Positions 1 through 8,087 of a stretch of DNA of 64,000 nt are shown here, one piece after another. Position 1 is the stretch's first letter. Each line of letters opens with the position of its first letter. The position numbers were made by a program, and so were the translations under genes. The DNA comes from Spirosoma endbachense (GTDB lineage Bacteria > Bacteroidota > Bacteroidia > Cytophagales > Spirosomataceae), in assembly GCF_010233585.1 (NCBI RefSeq), contig NZ_CP045997.1:6685018-6749017 (forward strand). Direction: 5' to 3'. The notes under the pieces are model-generated. The model made no database searches. It was given only the letters and a program-made list of their open reading frames with translations, and was not told the origin of the DNA.

Positions 1-86
1 TTGAACCGGGCCATAACACCTAAACGCAAATCGCAGGGAGGGTTCTTCCGGACGCGGGTCAGGCATATTCTGCGGTCATAACCGAT

Positions 87-911
87 TCATGCCTTATACC
101 AGAATAACAAAGGATCAGTATACTGGAAAGTGTATGATACGACGTTAAGCAATTTGTCCGGGCTGATAATTTTGTAATCGACTGGTTTCTGAGGCTCAAC
201 AAACGTTGGCAGAGCATATCCAAAATCTGCACAACTTTTGCGGTAGATTGCTTCTCGCGGAGGGTGTACTGGAGCGACGGCGTTAAAAACTCCACCAGGC
301 TTTTGCAGAACTAACGCGTTTAAGATACCAACCGCATCGTCGCGGTGCAGGTAATTAACCGGAACGGCCCCGCTATTTATTGTTTTTCCGGCAATATATT
401 TACCCGGAATCCGGTCATAGCCCATCAATCCTCCACAGCGGAGAATCGTTACGGACCGATCTGGTTCAAGTTCCTCTACCAGTAGCTCAGCCATAACTAA
501 AGCTGGTGCTGACGATTGTTTGGGTTCTGTTACATCCGTTTCCGTGACAACCCGGTTCAGTTCAGGATAAACTGACGTTGAGCTTACATAAATAACATGT
601 TTTATCGGTGATTGTCGAATACTATCCACCAGATACCGAATCTGCTCTGGGTGAAAGCCATCACCCATTCGAGCAGCTTTTGGCGGTATATCAATAAGGA
701 GGGTATCAGCCTGAAGCAATGTGGAAAGATCGCCAACTGGTTCAGGATTTAACTGCAACTGACTGGCATCAACTCCTTTCTGACGCAATAAAATCACCTT
801 TTCAGCGGATGTAGCGCTTCCTTTTACGTGGTGACCTGCCCTTACCAGTTGCTCAGCCAAAGGCAATCCTATCCATCCACAACCAATAATCGAAACGGTT
901 TCCTGACTCAT
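87..911 (-). CDS. SDR-type NAD(P)-dependent dehydrogenase/epimerase-like protein
   Basis: The 274-residue protein opens with a beta strand and the glycine-rich dinucleotide-binding motif GCGWIG (residues 10-15), followed by the YVSSTSVYPE stretch typical of extended SDR proteins of the YeeZ-like group. A Rossmann-fold oxidoreductase or epimerase is therefore well supported, but the substrate cannot be read from sequence. I do not see a clear YxxxK catalytic pair after the SSTSVYP motif, as is common in atypical SDRs. Its start codon overlaps the stop of the upstream barrel gene by one base (TAATG), so it is probably translated by coupling as the last gene of the sigma-factor unit. Confidence 0.8.
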   Translation of the reverse strand: MSQETVSIIGCGWIGLPLAEQLVRAGHHVKGSATSAEKVILLRQKGVDASQLQLNPEPVGDLSTLLQADTLLIDIPPKAARMGDGFHPEQIRYLVDSIRQSPIKHVIYVSSTSVYPELNRVVTETDVTEPKQSSAPALVMAELLVEELEPDRSVTILRCGGLMGYDRIPGKYIAGKTINSGAVPVNYLHRDDAVGILNALVLQKPGGVFNAVAPVHPPREAIYRKSCADFGYALPTFVEPQKPVDYKIISPDKLLNVVSYTFQYTDPLLFWYKA

Positions 912-1918
912 TAAAACGTTATACCAAAGCTCAATGTACGCACATCTGGACCTTTTCCTTCCTGGAAAACCGGATTCAGGTCATATTTAACAAATAAACT
1001 CGTGCGAACAATGCCTATATGCCCAACTAAACCGTAGCGAAAATCATTCAGGTAAAAATTGGAATGTTCATGCTCTTTGTCATTATTCTGGCGCTTGATC
1101 TTAGTGTAGCTGTCCAGTCGGTAACCAATAAATCCACCCACACCCAGATGGAAAACCTTGCGGCCTGAGCTGTTATAGAAGCTTATACGCGGCACAACCG
1201 GCAATTGCAGCGCAAAAGTTGTCAGTTTGCTTTTTTTCAGTTGCTCAGGATATGGATTGAACTCAACCTGCGATGTTCCTTTCTGAGCCACCACATTATT
1301 TTCAAACATGTAGTTGTTCCAGGACGCTTCAAGCGCGTAGTACAGGCTAAATTTTGCCCGCTTACCATTTATCAATGTTGGCCGCTGCGAAAAAGCAACA
1401 GCGAAATAACGCGAACCTAAGGGTTTTAAGGAATATAAATCACTTGGGTAAGAAGCTACCGCAGACTGATTTAGAAACGTATTGAGGCCAATCTGAAAAT
1501 CGATGCCCCGCGACCAGGAGTTGATACCTCGCCTAACTGTAGACCGTTTATAATCCCGTCGATTTCGTATGGAATCAGATTTGGTCGTGTCGCTGGTGTT
1601 TATTACAATCGATACGCCGTCTTTCTTTTTCGTAACTACCAAAACAGTATCCTTCAAATACCGACCACCATCCTGAGAAATTGCCGTTTCTCCGCCCGGC
1701 ACAGAATCGAGCTTCATGCTCATCTCACGGACAATTTTATTGAGATCATAGCTGGAAAGTGCCTGTATAGAGGCTTTGTCCGGCGCATAAATGACGAGTC
1801 GGGTACGATTAGCAAACCGGATCACCAGCGAATCGGCCAGGTGTTCGGGAGCTGCCTGAACGCTATACGATGCTATAAGTAACATTGCCGAAGCAATTAG
1901 TCTCAGCACACTTTTCAT
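911..1918 (-). CDS. predicted outer-membrane beta-barrel protein
   Basis: The 335-residue protein has a signal peptide (KSVLRLIASAMLLIASYSVQA, cleavage before APEHL) and ends in alternating hydrophobic residues with a terminal Phe (SFGITF), the usual C-terminal signature of BamA-inserted barrels. The N-terminal third is a polar periplasmic-looking region, and the rest reads as repeated amphipathic strands with YxLxxF-like aromatic girdles. I recognise no named family. It overlaps the anti-sigma-like gene by four bases and the SDR gene by one, so it belongs to the same transcript. An envelope protein controlled or sensed by the neighbouring sigma system is an inference from position. Confidence 0.75.
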   Translation of the reverse strand: MKSVLRLIASAMLLIASYSVQAAPEHLADSLVIRFANRTRLVIYAPDKASIQALSSYDLNKIVREMSMKLDSVPGGETAISQDGGRYLKDTVLVVTKKKDGVSIVINTSDTTKSDSIRNRRDYKRSTVRRGINSWSRGIDFQIGLNTFLNQSAVASYPSDLYSLKPLGSRYFAVAFSQRPTLINGKRAKFSLYYALEASWNNYMFENNVVAQKGTSQVEFNPYPEQLKKSKLTTFALQLPVVPRISFYNSSGRKVFHLGVGGFIGYRLDSYTKIKRQNNDKEHEHSNFYLNDFRYGLVGHIGIVRTSLFVKYDLNPVFQEGKGPDVRTLSFGITF

Positions 1919-2850
1919 TGTTTCGCTGATTTATCTTTTTCAATACTATGTTTTAGGCCGCTATAAGCCCGGCCAAGCAGACCGCTTTCATTGTCGCCAT
2001 TGTCACCTCTGGCAAAGACTTCACCCTGTTTAAACCGTTTTACCTGCTGCCAGAGATGGCCAGCTTTATTTTCCTTTTCAGGCTTATCATTGGTCGCTAC
2101 CACCGCTTTCGCTTTCTCCTCAACAGCCGATTTTGCAGCCTCACGAGCCGCTACGAGTGCTTCAGGTTCAGCAATCGTTACGACCAGACCACGCTCTGAT
2201 GTTGGTACTGGTTTTACAGCAGCGATGACTGGTTGATCGGTAAGCGTTGGCTGCGCTGATGCAACCGTGCTTATCGCGGCATTTTCTTCTTTCGCTTTAT
2301 TGTCAACGGGTTTGATCTGCGCCAAAACCGATTCGTCTGTTCCTGTTTTCGCGATTTCAGCGTTGACTTTATCCGACTTGACCTTACGGCTGCTTTGATC
2401 TTTCCCTGTGCTATTACCCCTGACTGAATGAGTTGCAACCAGCTGCTCCGTATCGGCTGGCCGACTTACCTTGTCAATCACCGATGGCTCCTCTACAGTT
2501 GCGTCATGCACAGTCTTCTCCGAATGACCAGTCTTTACCGGCATCGTTTGCCTATGCTTACGTTCCTTAACTGGTTTATTCGTGGCAACTTCGGCCCCGC
2601 CTACTTTCATTACATTGCCTGATGGCCAATAAAGCCAGCCGAATAAGCACACCAATACCAGACAGGCGGCAGCTGCCGTATAGCCATAAACAGCAGGATT
2701 TCGCCAGAATACGACTTTAGCTTCCGGCTTTTGTTGCCCCATACGTGCCTGTAATCGCGCAAAGCCATCAGAGCCGGGCGACAATGACATATTACCCAAT
2801 TTTCTGGCAAACAGGTCATCAATTGGAGGCTTTTCGGTATGTTTTTTCAT
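1915..2850 (-). CDS. one-pass membrane protein in anti-sigma position
   Basis: The 311-residue protein has about 50 cytoplasmic residues, one membrane segment (about residues 54-77) and a long periplasmic part rich in Ala, Lys, Glu and Thr with low complexity. The topology, and the 32-base overlap with the upstream ECF sigma gene, are what is expected of an anti-sigma factor. The N-terminal domain (PPIDDLFARKLGNMSLSPG) shows no zinc-binding HxxxCxxC motif and no FecR domain, so the assignment rests on context. It could instead be a structural envelope protein. The next gene, an outer-membrane barrel, starts inside its last codons. Confidence 0.6.
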   Translation of the reverse strand: MKKHTEKPPIDDLFARKLGNMSLSPGSDGFARLQARMGQQKPEAKVVFWRNPAVYGYTAAAACLVLVCLFGWLYWPSGNVMKVGGAEVATNKPVKERKHRQTMPVKTGHSEKTVHDATVEEPSVIDKVSRPADTEQLVATHSVRGNSTGKDQSSRKVKSDKVNAEIAKTGTDESVLAQIKPVDNKAKEENAAISTVASAQPTLTDQPVIAAVKPVPTSERGLVVTIAEPEALVAAREAAKSAVEEKAKAVVATNDKPEKENKAGHLWQQVKRFKQGEVFARGDNGDNESGLLGRAYSGLKHSIEKDKSAKQ

Positions 2851-3430
2851 AGTGTTCGGTCTGTCCCCGGCGTCCCGGTTCCTGTTCCAGTTTTCTTAAA
2901 TTCGCTTGCAACATAGTTCGGGCACGGCTCAACTGCGATTTCGACGTTCCCTCCGAAATGCCAAGCATCTCGGCAATTTCGGCGTGCGCATACCCTTCGA
3001 TAGCGTATAGGTTAAAAATTGTCCGGTAGCCATCGGGTAGTTGATTGACCATACGCAACAATTCATTTTCATTGAGAGCCGTATCGGCCCACTCATAGTC
3101 GGGCTCAACGGTTACCTCTTCAATGGGTATCTCCTGTCGCCATTGTTTGTTCTTCCGAAGAAACATCAGCGATTCTGTCACCATGATTCGCCGAATCCAG
3201 CCCTCGAAACTGCCATCCTCCCGAAACTGGCTGATCTTTTCAAACACACGCATAAACCCATCTAACATAACTTCTTCGGCGTCATCACGGTTAGCGCAGT
3301 AGCGTGTGCATACTGCCAGCATTTTACCCGCAAACCGTTCATAAACGACCTTGTGAGCACGGCCTTCGCCACGCTTCAAGGCAGCAATCAGCTGCGATTC
3401 GGTCGTAAAAAACGGTATAAGTCGGAGCAT
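2819..3430 (-). CDS. ECF-type RNA polymerase sigma factor
   Basis: The 203-residue protein has a sigma region 2 (about residues 25-95, with YCANRDDAEEVMLDGFMRVF and the WIRRI motif) and a region 4 helix-turn-helix (about 130-180, with LPDGYRTIFNLYAIEGY, then HAEIAEMLGISEGTSKSQLSRAR). These are the two domains of a group 4 (ECF) sigma factor. It heads a four-gene overlapping unit with an anti-sigma-like membrane protein, an outer-membrane barrel and an SDR protein, which suggests control of an envelope function. It differs from the second sigma factor in the window, which sits with FecR and SusC/D. No clear promoter was found upstream; the terminator of the respiratory operon lies just behind it. 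Confidence 0.93.
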   Translation of the reverse strand: MLRLIPFFTTESQLIAALKRGEGRAHKVVYERFAGKMLAVCTRYCANRDDAEEVMLDGFMRVFEKISQFREDGSFEGWIRRIMVTESLMFLRKNKQWRQEIPIEEVTVEPDYEWADTALNENELLRMVNQLPDGYRTIFNLYAIEGYAHAEIAEMLGISEGTSKSQLSRARTMLQANLRKLEQEPGRRGQTEHYEKTYRKASN

Positions 3431-3488
3431 GTTTGTTTAGGTTCACTGACTAGATGCAAGATAGTATAGAGCAGGTTGCATGGCTACT

Positions 3489-3557
3489 AAAAAAAATGAC
3501 AAAGAGGTACAAAACTTACAGCGTGAATTTTCTTCTGTAGGTTTTGTACCTCTTTGT
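3489..3557 (-). terminator. Rho-independent terminator of the respiratory operon
   Basis: A perfect 17-base stem (3499-3515 pairs with 3541-3557) with a 25-base loop is followed, on the minus strand, by eight T residues (complement of 3489-3496). It lies right after the DUF983 stop and before the sigma factor gene, so it should end the long oxidase transcript. Confidence 0.85.
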
Positions 3558-3575
3558 TACTGCTAAAAACGCTTA

Positions 3576-3953
3576 TTATAGCCCTTTTACATATTTTATT
3601 CCCGCTACATAATGCAACCAGATAACGCGTGATATTCGGAAGTTGATCGGCGCAATCAGCACCATAACCGGAGCTACCACTGCCGCATAAACCCATCCTT
3701 CAGGATCACCGGCAAAATAGAATAGCATAAACCCAATGACTAAAGCGACTCCACCCGATATGGCGTAGCTTACATACATGGCACCAATGAAATAGCCCGG
3801 TTCAACTTCGTAGCGCAAGCCGCAGTGCGGACAGTGTTCATACATCTCGTCAAATCCTCTTGGCGAGTAGAATGGTCTTTTAAATATTTTCCCTTTTCTA
3901 CATCTGGGACAAAGCCCGTTTAACGCGGCCTGTAATTTCGAGACGTCTTTCAT
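3576..3953 (-). CDS. DUF983 family zinc-ribbon membrane protein
   Basis: The protein starts MKDVSKLQAALNGLCPRCRKG (start at 3953; an upstream ATG at 4001 would add 16 residues that do not look like the family). It has two Cys pairs, CPRC and CPHC, forming a small zinc ribbon, then two membrane segments in the C-terminal half. DUF983 proteins have no established biochemical role; some alphaproteobacterial members sit near cytochrome oxidase genes. Here it is the last gene of the oxidase operon and overlaps the upstream small membrane protein by 56 bases, so a role in oxidase assembly is plausible but inferred. Confidence 0.85.
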   Translation of the reverse strand: MKDVSKLQAALNGLCPRCRKGKIFKRPFYSPRGFDEMYEHCPHCGLRYEVEPGYFIGAMYVSYAISGGVALVIGFMLFYFAGDPEGWVYAAVVAPVMVLIAPINFRISRVIWLHYVAGIKYVKGL

Positions 3954-4179
3954 GCTCCCGCTTACTATTTCGATACCACAAGTAGCCGATTGACGCAACA
4001 ATGAGGTAGGGCACCATTAACAGATATAAAATACCAAAATTCAACTCTGAAGCGACGATACTACGACCGTTGCTTACCGTGCTTTCGACCGTTCCACGAC
4101 ACATAGCACACTGTGCCATCAAATCTGGCGTAACGGCTACCAGAACAACCAGAATGAACCACACTTTCCAACTTCTCAT
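3898..4179 (-). CDS. small Cys-containing membrane protein of the oxidase operon
   Basis: This 93-residue protein has a signal-like first helix ending in DLMAQ, then CAMC (residues 24-27), a second membrane helix (about 49-69) and a basic cytoplasmic tail (RNSKREHERR). The CxxC pair would face the periplasm just after the signal sequence. I do not recognise a named family. The position between DUF420/SCO and DUF983 at the end of the oxidase genes, and the CxxC in the compartment where copper is delivered, suggest an assembly role, but this is inference. It overlaps the DUF983 gene by 56 bases. Confidence 0.75.
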   Translation of the reverse strand: MRSWKVWFILVVLVAVTPDLMAQCAMCRGTVESTVSNGRSIVASELNFGILYLLMVPYLIVASIGYLWYRNSKREHERRLEITGRVKRALSQM

Positions 4180-4192
4180 AGTTTTTTCCGAG

Positions 4193-4735
4193 TTAATGGA
4201 TATAATACGGCTTAATCATCAGATAGACAATCACTCCTGTAATACTGACATACAGCCAGATTGGAAACGTATATTTTACAATCTGTTTATGCTTTTGGAT
4301 TTGGCCACTCAGCGCAAAATAAACTGCCCGCAACACAAACCAGACCACCACCACAGACAGGACAATGTGAGATATCAGCAAAAAGTAATAAACAGGCCGT
4401 ATCCAACCTTCTCCCCCAAATGGCGTCGATTCGTTTGTTAAATGGTATAACACGTAGCTCACCAGAAACAATGAACCCAGTGTAAAAGCCGACAACATGG
4501 TACGTTTGTGGGCCTCAACGTTTTTTTGCCGAATGAAATACAGACCTAAAAGCAGCAATACCGAGGTCATAGAGTTGATAATCCCGTTGATATGCGGTAA
4601 ATACGTTGTCCAATCACCAAGATCAACTTTCTGACGAATTCCTAAAAGTACGGCTACGGCAATCGGAATGGCTAACGATAAGATGTTAATAATCCGGTTG
4701 GCTTTTTGCTCCTGAAGAGGCTGCAGCGTTTCCAT
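4193..4735 (-). CDS. DUF420 membrane protein (CtaM-like oxidase assembly)
   Basis: The 180-residue protein has about five membrane helices and the DUF420 pattern of conserved histidines (HINGIINSMTSVLLLLG, NVEAHKRTM, VLYHLT, ISHIVLS). Firmicute DUF420 proteins (CtaM/YozB) are needed for heme-copper oxidase maturation. Its place directly downstream of the SCO gene in a cytochrome oxidase operon fits the same role here. The family call is firm and the function is by homology and context. Confidence 0.87.
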   Translation of the reverse strand: METLQPLQEQKANRIINILSLAIPIAVAVLLGIRQKVDLGDWTTYLPHINGIINSMTSVLLLLGLYFIRQKNVEAHKRTMLSAFTLGSLFLVSYVLYHLTNESTPFGGEGWIRPVYYFLLISHIVLSVVVVWFVLRAVYFALSGQIQKHKQIVKYTFPIWLYVSITGVIVYLMIKPYYIH

Positions 4736-4747
4736 AATAAAGTGAGG

Positions 4748-5458
4748 TTATTCTTTGCCGTAAATATCCAGCAATACGCGAATTTCAAGGACCATTCGGT
4801 CGACGTCTTCTTTGTCAGTTCCGTCATAAAATCCTCTGACAATGCCCTGTTTATCTACTAATACCAACTTTTGACTATGAATAAAAGTTTCGTCGGGTTT
4901 GCCTTCCCTGACGCCTTTATCGACAGCTGGAAGATAGTAGCCATGCATCGCCAGATCATAAATTTCAGCCTTACTTCCCGTTAGAAAATACCATCTTCCT
5001 GGAATAGCCTCATATTTCCGGGCATACGCTTTAAGCTGCTCCGGGCGATCATGTTCAGGATCAACGGTATGCGATAAAAAAATAATGTCCGGATTATTGA
5101 CGAAGATGTCCTGAACGCGAGTTAGCTGAGATGATATCTTAGGGCAGATCGTTCCGCAACGCGTAAAGAAGAAGTCGGCAACGTAAATTTTGCCCTTCAC
5201 AACGGATTGATCCACAAATTTTCCGTCCTGGTCAATCAGCTTGAATGGCGGAATGTGATTGTAGATCGTATCGACGATCTCACGCCCATCAGCCAGCTTC
5301 ACCTTTCCCATCAAAGGTTCTCCTTTGGCAGAATCTATTTTAGGCAGATAGCGAGGCAGTACATAGTGGTTCTGGGTCCCAAACCGCAGGAATAAATACA
5401 GCAAAGCCGGGACCAGCAGCGTAGCAAGCAGGATCCCGGCTTTTCGAGTGGCCGTCAT
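4748..5458 (-). CDS. SCO1/SenC family copper chaperone
   Basis: The 236-residue protein has one N-terminal membrane anchor (about residues 8-25) and a thioredoxin-fold domain outside the membrane. The copper ligands are visible: Cys101 and Cys105 in RCGTICPK and His194 in ETFIHSQK. The family metallates the CuA centre of subunit II, using copper and thiol redox chemistry. The gene lies four bases downstream of subunit IV in the oxidase operon, and the operon encodes a CuA-bearing subunit II, so the substrate is very likely CtaC. Confidence 0.93.
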   Translation of the reverse strand: MTATRKAGILLATLLVPALLYLFLRFGTQNHYVLPRYLPKIDSAKGEPLMGKVKLADGREIVDTIYNHIPPFKLIDQDGKFVDQSVVKGKIYVADFFFTRCGTICPKISSQLTRVQDIFVNNPDIIFLSHTVDPEHDRPEQLKAYARKYEAIPGRWYFLTGSKAEIYDLAMHGYYLPAVDKGVREGKPDETFIHSQKLVLVDKQGIVRGFYDGTDKEDVDRMVLEIRVLLDIYGKE

Positions 5459-5461
5459 AAC

Positions 5462-5785
5462 TTAACGCAATTCAAAAATTGAACCGCCTTCGGTCAATAA
5501 TGCAATAAGCAACCAGATGATAAAAATCACAGGAATGACAATCGCCCAGATCAGGCTCTTCACTTCGTGTTTCAGGTGCATAAATTCACCCACGATGTAA
5601 AATGCTTTCACGAGCGTCATCAAGACGAAAATAGACGTTCTGAAACCACCGGCTTTCATAAAGTAAGCCAGCGTAAATTCAAATGCCGTGATAACGGAAA
5701 GAATGGTAAATGTGCGCCAGATAACACCTGTATTTGCTGGTGGAATTTCACCAACCTCATGGGTTCCGTGTGAATGATCAGACAT
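5462..5785 (-). CDS. cytochrome c oxidase subunit IV (caa3/CyoD type)
   Basis: The 107-residue protein has three membrane helices and the subunit IV pattern: a helix with VKAFYIVGEFMHLKHEVKS preceded by the TILSVITAFEFTLAY helix. It is a small non-catalytic subunit of bacterial heme-copper oxidases. It starts 13 bases downstream of the larger subunit III gene, as in other caa3/aa3 operons. The N-terminus (SDHSHGTHEVG) is His-rich and cytoplasmic. Confidence 0.88.
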   Translation of the reverse strand: MSDHSHGTHEVGEIPPANTGVIWRTFTILSVITAFEFTLAYFMKAGGFRTSIFVLMTLVKAFYIVGEFMHLKHEVKSLIWAIVIPVIFIIWLLIALLTEGGSIFELR

Positions 5786-5797
5786 GATAATAGATGA

Positions 5798-6595
5798 TTA
5801 GACCAGATAAAAGAAGGTGAAAACGAATACCCAAACCAGGTCGACAAAGTGCCAGTACAGACCAACTTTTTCAACCATTTCGTAATGACCGCGACGATCA
5901 TAAAGACCCGTGGCTGCCCGGTAGAAGATCAGAACATTCAGTACAACACCACTAAATACGTGCGTTCCGTGGAAACCGGTAATAAAGAAGAACAGGTCGG
6001 CAAAAGCCGGAGGGCCATATTGATTCTCTACCAGATTCGCTCCGAAAATTGTACGCTGGATAGTTTGTCCGTTAACAAGTTCGCTGATGGTCGTACCCGT
6101 TTCGGTCCCATGAATAAAGTGGCTCCACTCCCAGGCCTGACTGCCTAAAAAGGTCAGACCGCCCAGAATTGTCCATAACATGTACTTTTCTACATCTGCG
6201 CGATCCATCCGGTGGCCTGCTTCAACAGCAAGCACCATTGTAACGCTACTGAAGATGAGAATGAAGGTCATGATACCGACAAAAATCAGCGGCAAATCAA
6301 GTCCATGTAGAAACGGTAATGAGTTATAAACCTTTTCGGGGGTTGGCCAGTAGAGATTCGAAAACTTGAAGACCTCCCCGTAAATGGCTGGGTCCCAGGC
6401 TGGGTAGCTATATCGAATCAGACCGTACGTTACCAGCAAAGCTGAGAACGTAAACGTATCGGAAATCAGAAAGAACCACATCATCAGCTTGCCGTAGCTC
6501 ACTTTCATCGGTTCAACTCCACCCATCCAGGTCTTTTTTTCGAATATTTGATCCGAGTCTGTAGTCAGGGTATCGTGGGTTACAGTAGCCGCCAT
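5798..6595 (-). CDS. ctaE: cytochrome c oxidase subunit III (longer copy)
   Basis: The 265-residue protein has about six to seven membrane helices with the subunit III signature near the C-terminus (FFFITGFHGTHVFSGVVLN, then YWHFVDLVWVFVFTFFYLV). Subunit III stabilises the catalytic subunit I. It is 70 residues longer than the second subunit III gene just upstream (6611-7201). Paired subunit III genes of unequal size are usual in Bacteroidota oxidase operons, and both products probably enter one complex. Confidence 0.92.
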   Translation of the reverse strand: MAATVTHDTLTTDSDQIFEKKTWMGGVEPMKVSYGKLMMWFFLISDTFTFSALLVTYGLIRYSYPAWDPAIYGEVFKFSNLYWPTPEKVYNSLPFLHGLDLPLIFVGIMTFILIFSSVTMVLAVEAGHRMDRADVEKYMLWTILGGLTFLGSQAWEWSHFIHGTETGTTISELVNGQTIQRTIFGANLVENQYGPPAFADLFFFITGFHGTHVFSGVVLNVLIFYRAATGLYDRRGHYEMVEKVGLYWHFVDLVWVFVFTFFYLV

Positions 6596-6610
6596 GCGTC
6601 TAAAAGATTA

Positions 6611-7201
6611 TCAATGAAAATAGACTAAAAAGAAAAACAAATACAACCACAAAACGTCTAAAAAATGCCAGTAAGTAGCAGCAATTTCCAGTTGATTTAA
6701 GCTCTTTGCGTGAATCCGGAGTCTGAAAGCTGCTACCAGCGAAAAAATTAATACGATCAGACCCGAAATCAGGTGGAATGCGTGCAATCCCGTAAATATA
6801 TACATGAAAGAGCCAGCCGGGTTACCAACAAAAAATACATTTTGATTGACTAACTCAACCCAACCCTGAAACTGCATGTACAGAAAAGCAACTCCAAGTG
6901 CAAAAGTAATAGTTATCGCTGTCTTCAGACTGCTGAAGCTATCTTTTTTTGCAGCCAGATAAGCCCAATGCATGGTCAGGCTGCTTATAACTAAAACAAT
7001 TGAACTATACGAGAAAACAGATGGTATTGTGTATTCCATCCAGTTCCCTTCAGCACGGCGAACCAGATAGGCACTGGTCATAGCCGCAAAAAGCATAATA
7101 ATACTTACTATGAACAACCAGAGAATAAACTTCCTGGGGTTCATCGAGAGCGTTTCTTCTGGCTCTTCAATTATGGCAATGTTATTCGCTAGATCACTCA
7201 T
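6611..7201 (-). CDS. cytochrome c oxidase subunit III (shorter copy)
   Basis: The 196-residue protein carries the five-helix core of heme-copper oxidase subunit III, with MYIFTGLHAFHLISGLIVL and the terminal YWHFLDVLWLYLFFFLVYFH. It is close in size to the minimal subunit III and lacks the first two helices of mitochondrial COX3. It sits between ctaB and the longer subunit III gene, with 6 and 15 base gaps, and is cotranscribed with them. Confidence 0.9.
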   Translation of the reverse strand: MSDLANNIAIIEEPEETLSMNPRKFILWLFIVSIIMLFAAMTSAYLVRRAEGNWMEYTIPSVFSYSSIVLVISSLTMHWAYLAAKKDSFSSLKTAITITFALGVAFLYMQFQGWVELVNQNVFFVGNPAGSFMYIFTGLHAFHLISGLIVLIFSLVAAFRLRIHAKSLNQLEIAATYWHFLDVLWLYLFFFLVYFH

Positions 7202-7207
7202 GATTCC

Positions 7208-8086
7208 TTAAACTTTGTCTAACAGGTAAACAATCTGCACAACAGGCAGATACAGCAGCGAGCCAAACATCATCTGTAAAGCCGCTTTATCTGTACAGGT
7301 CCTCATTAAGTGAAACGTCTGCGCCAGAAACAAGATTCCGCCAATCATTGCGACCAGTGCTGAATTAATACCTGTCATCCCAAGCAAATAGGGCAACCAG
7401 CCCACAGGAACCAGAAACAGGGTATAAATCATGATTCGAAAGGCGGTATCAGCATTTTTACCACTCCCAGGCATCATCTGAATTCCGGCTTTTTTGTATT
7501 CATCAAATGCCAACCAGCCAATTGCCCAGAAATGCGGGAATTGCCAGAAAAACTGAATTGCGAATAAAATACCAGGGGCCCAACCGAAGTGATTCGTTGC
7601 GGCTACCCATCCAATCATTGGGGGGAAAGCACCCGGTAAAGCCCCGACAAAAACCGCAATCTGACCTTTACGCTTTAGCGGTGTATAGACGAATCCGTAC
7701 AGCAATAATGATAGCACAGCCAGTGCAGCTGCTCTAATATTAAAGACCTCTACAAACAAATAGCAGGCAATACTAAATAACAGGAAGGCAAAAACTGCGG
7801 CTTCATTTACTGACAATTGACCCGTTGGTAATGGACGAACAGCCGTCCGTTTCATTAGTTTATCAGAATCTTTTTCAATGATCTGATTAATGATATTAGC
7901 GGCCCCGGTAATTGCAATAGAAGCGATGACCAGAATGGCGATTTTCCACCAATTAACCTGATCGGCTGCCAGACAATAACCAAACACACCGGAAAAGACA
8001 ACCGCCAGTGTGAGTTTTAATTTGATTAATTCAATGTATGCTTTAGCCTTTGCGTTAATACCGCTCAGCGCAATCGTTTTTTCCAT
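7208..8086 (-). CDS. ctaB: protoheme IX farnesyltransferase (heme O synthase)
   Basis: The 292-residue protein has about nine membrane helices and the prenyltransferase motif ANIINQIIEKDSDKLMKRT followed by RPLPTG, where the two acidic residues bind the diphosphate through Mg2+. It attaches a farnesyl group to heme B to give heme O, the precursor of heme A. It is translated right after ctaA (one base apart) and upstream of the subunit III genes, so the two heme A steps are encoded together with the apo-oxidase. Confidence 0.95.
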   Translation of the reverse strand: MEKTIALSGINAKAKAYIELIKLKLTLAVVFSGVFGYCLAADQVNWWKIAILVIASIAITGAANIINQIIEKDSDKLMKRTAVRPLPTGQLSVNEAAVFAFLLFSIACYLFVEVFNIRAAALAVLSLLLYGFVYTPLKRKGQIAVFVGALPGAFPPMIGWVAATNHFGWAPGILFAIQFFWQFPHFWAIGWLAFDEYKKAGIQMMPGSGKNADTAFRIMIYTLFLVPVGWLPYLLGMTGINSALVAMIGGILFLAQTFHLMRTCTDKAALQMMFGSLLYLPVVQIVYLLDKV

Positions 8087-8087
8087 A

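Noticed and set aside
1..86. Open minus-strand frame at the left edge
   Set aside because: About 28 codons are open to the edge without start, stop or any recognisable motif, so it could be the end of a gene or chance.
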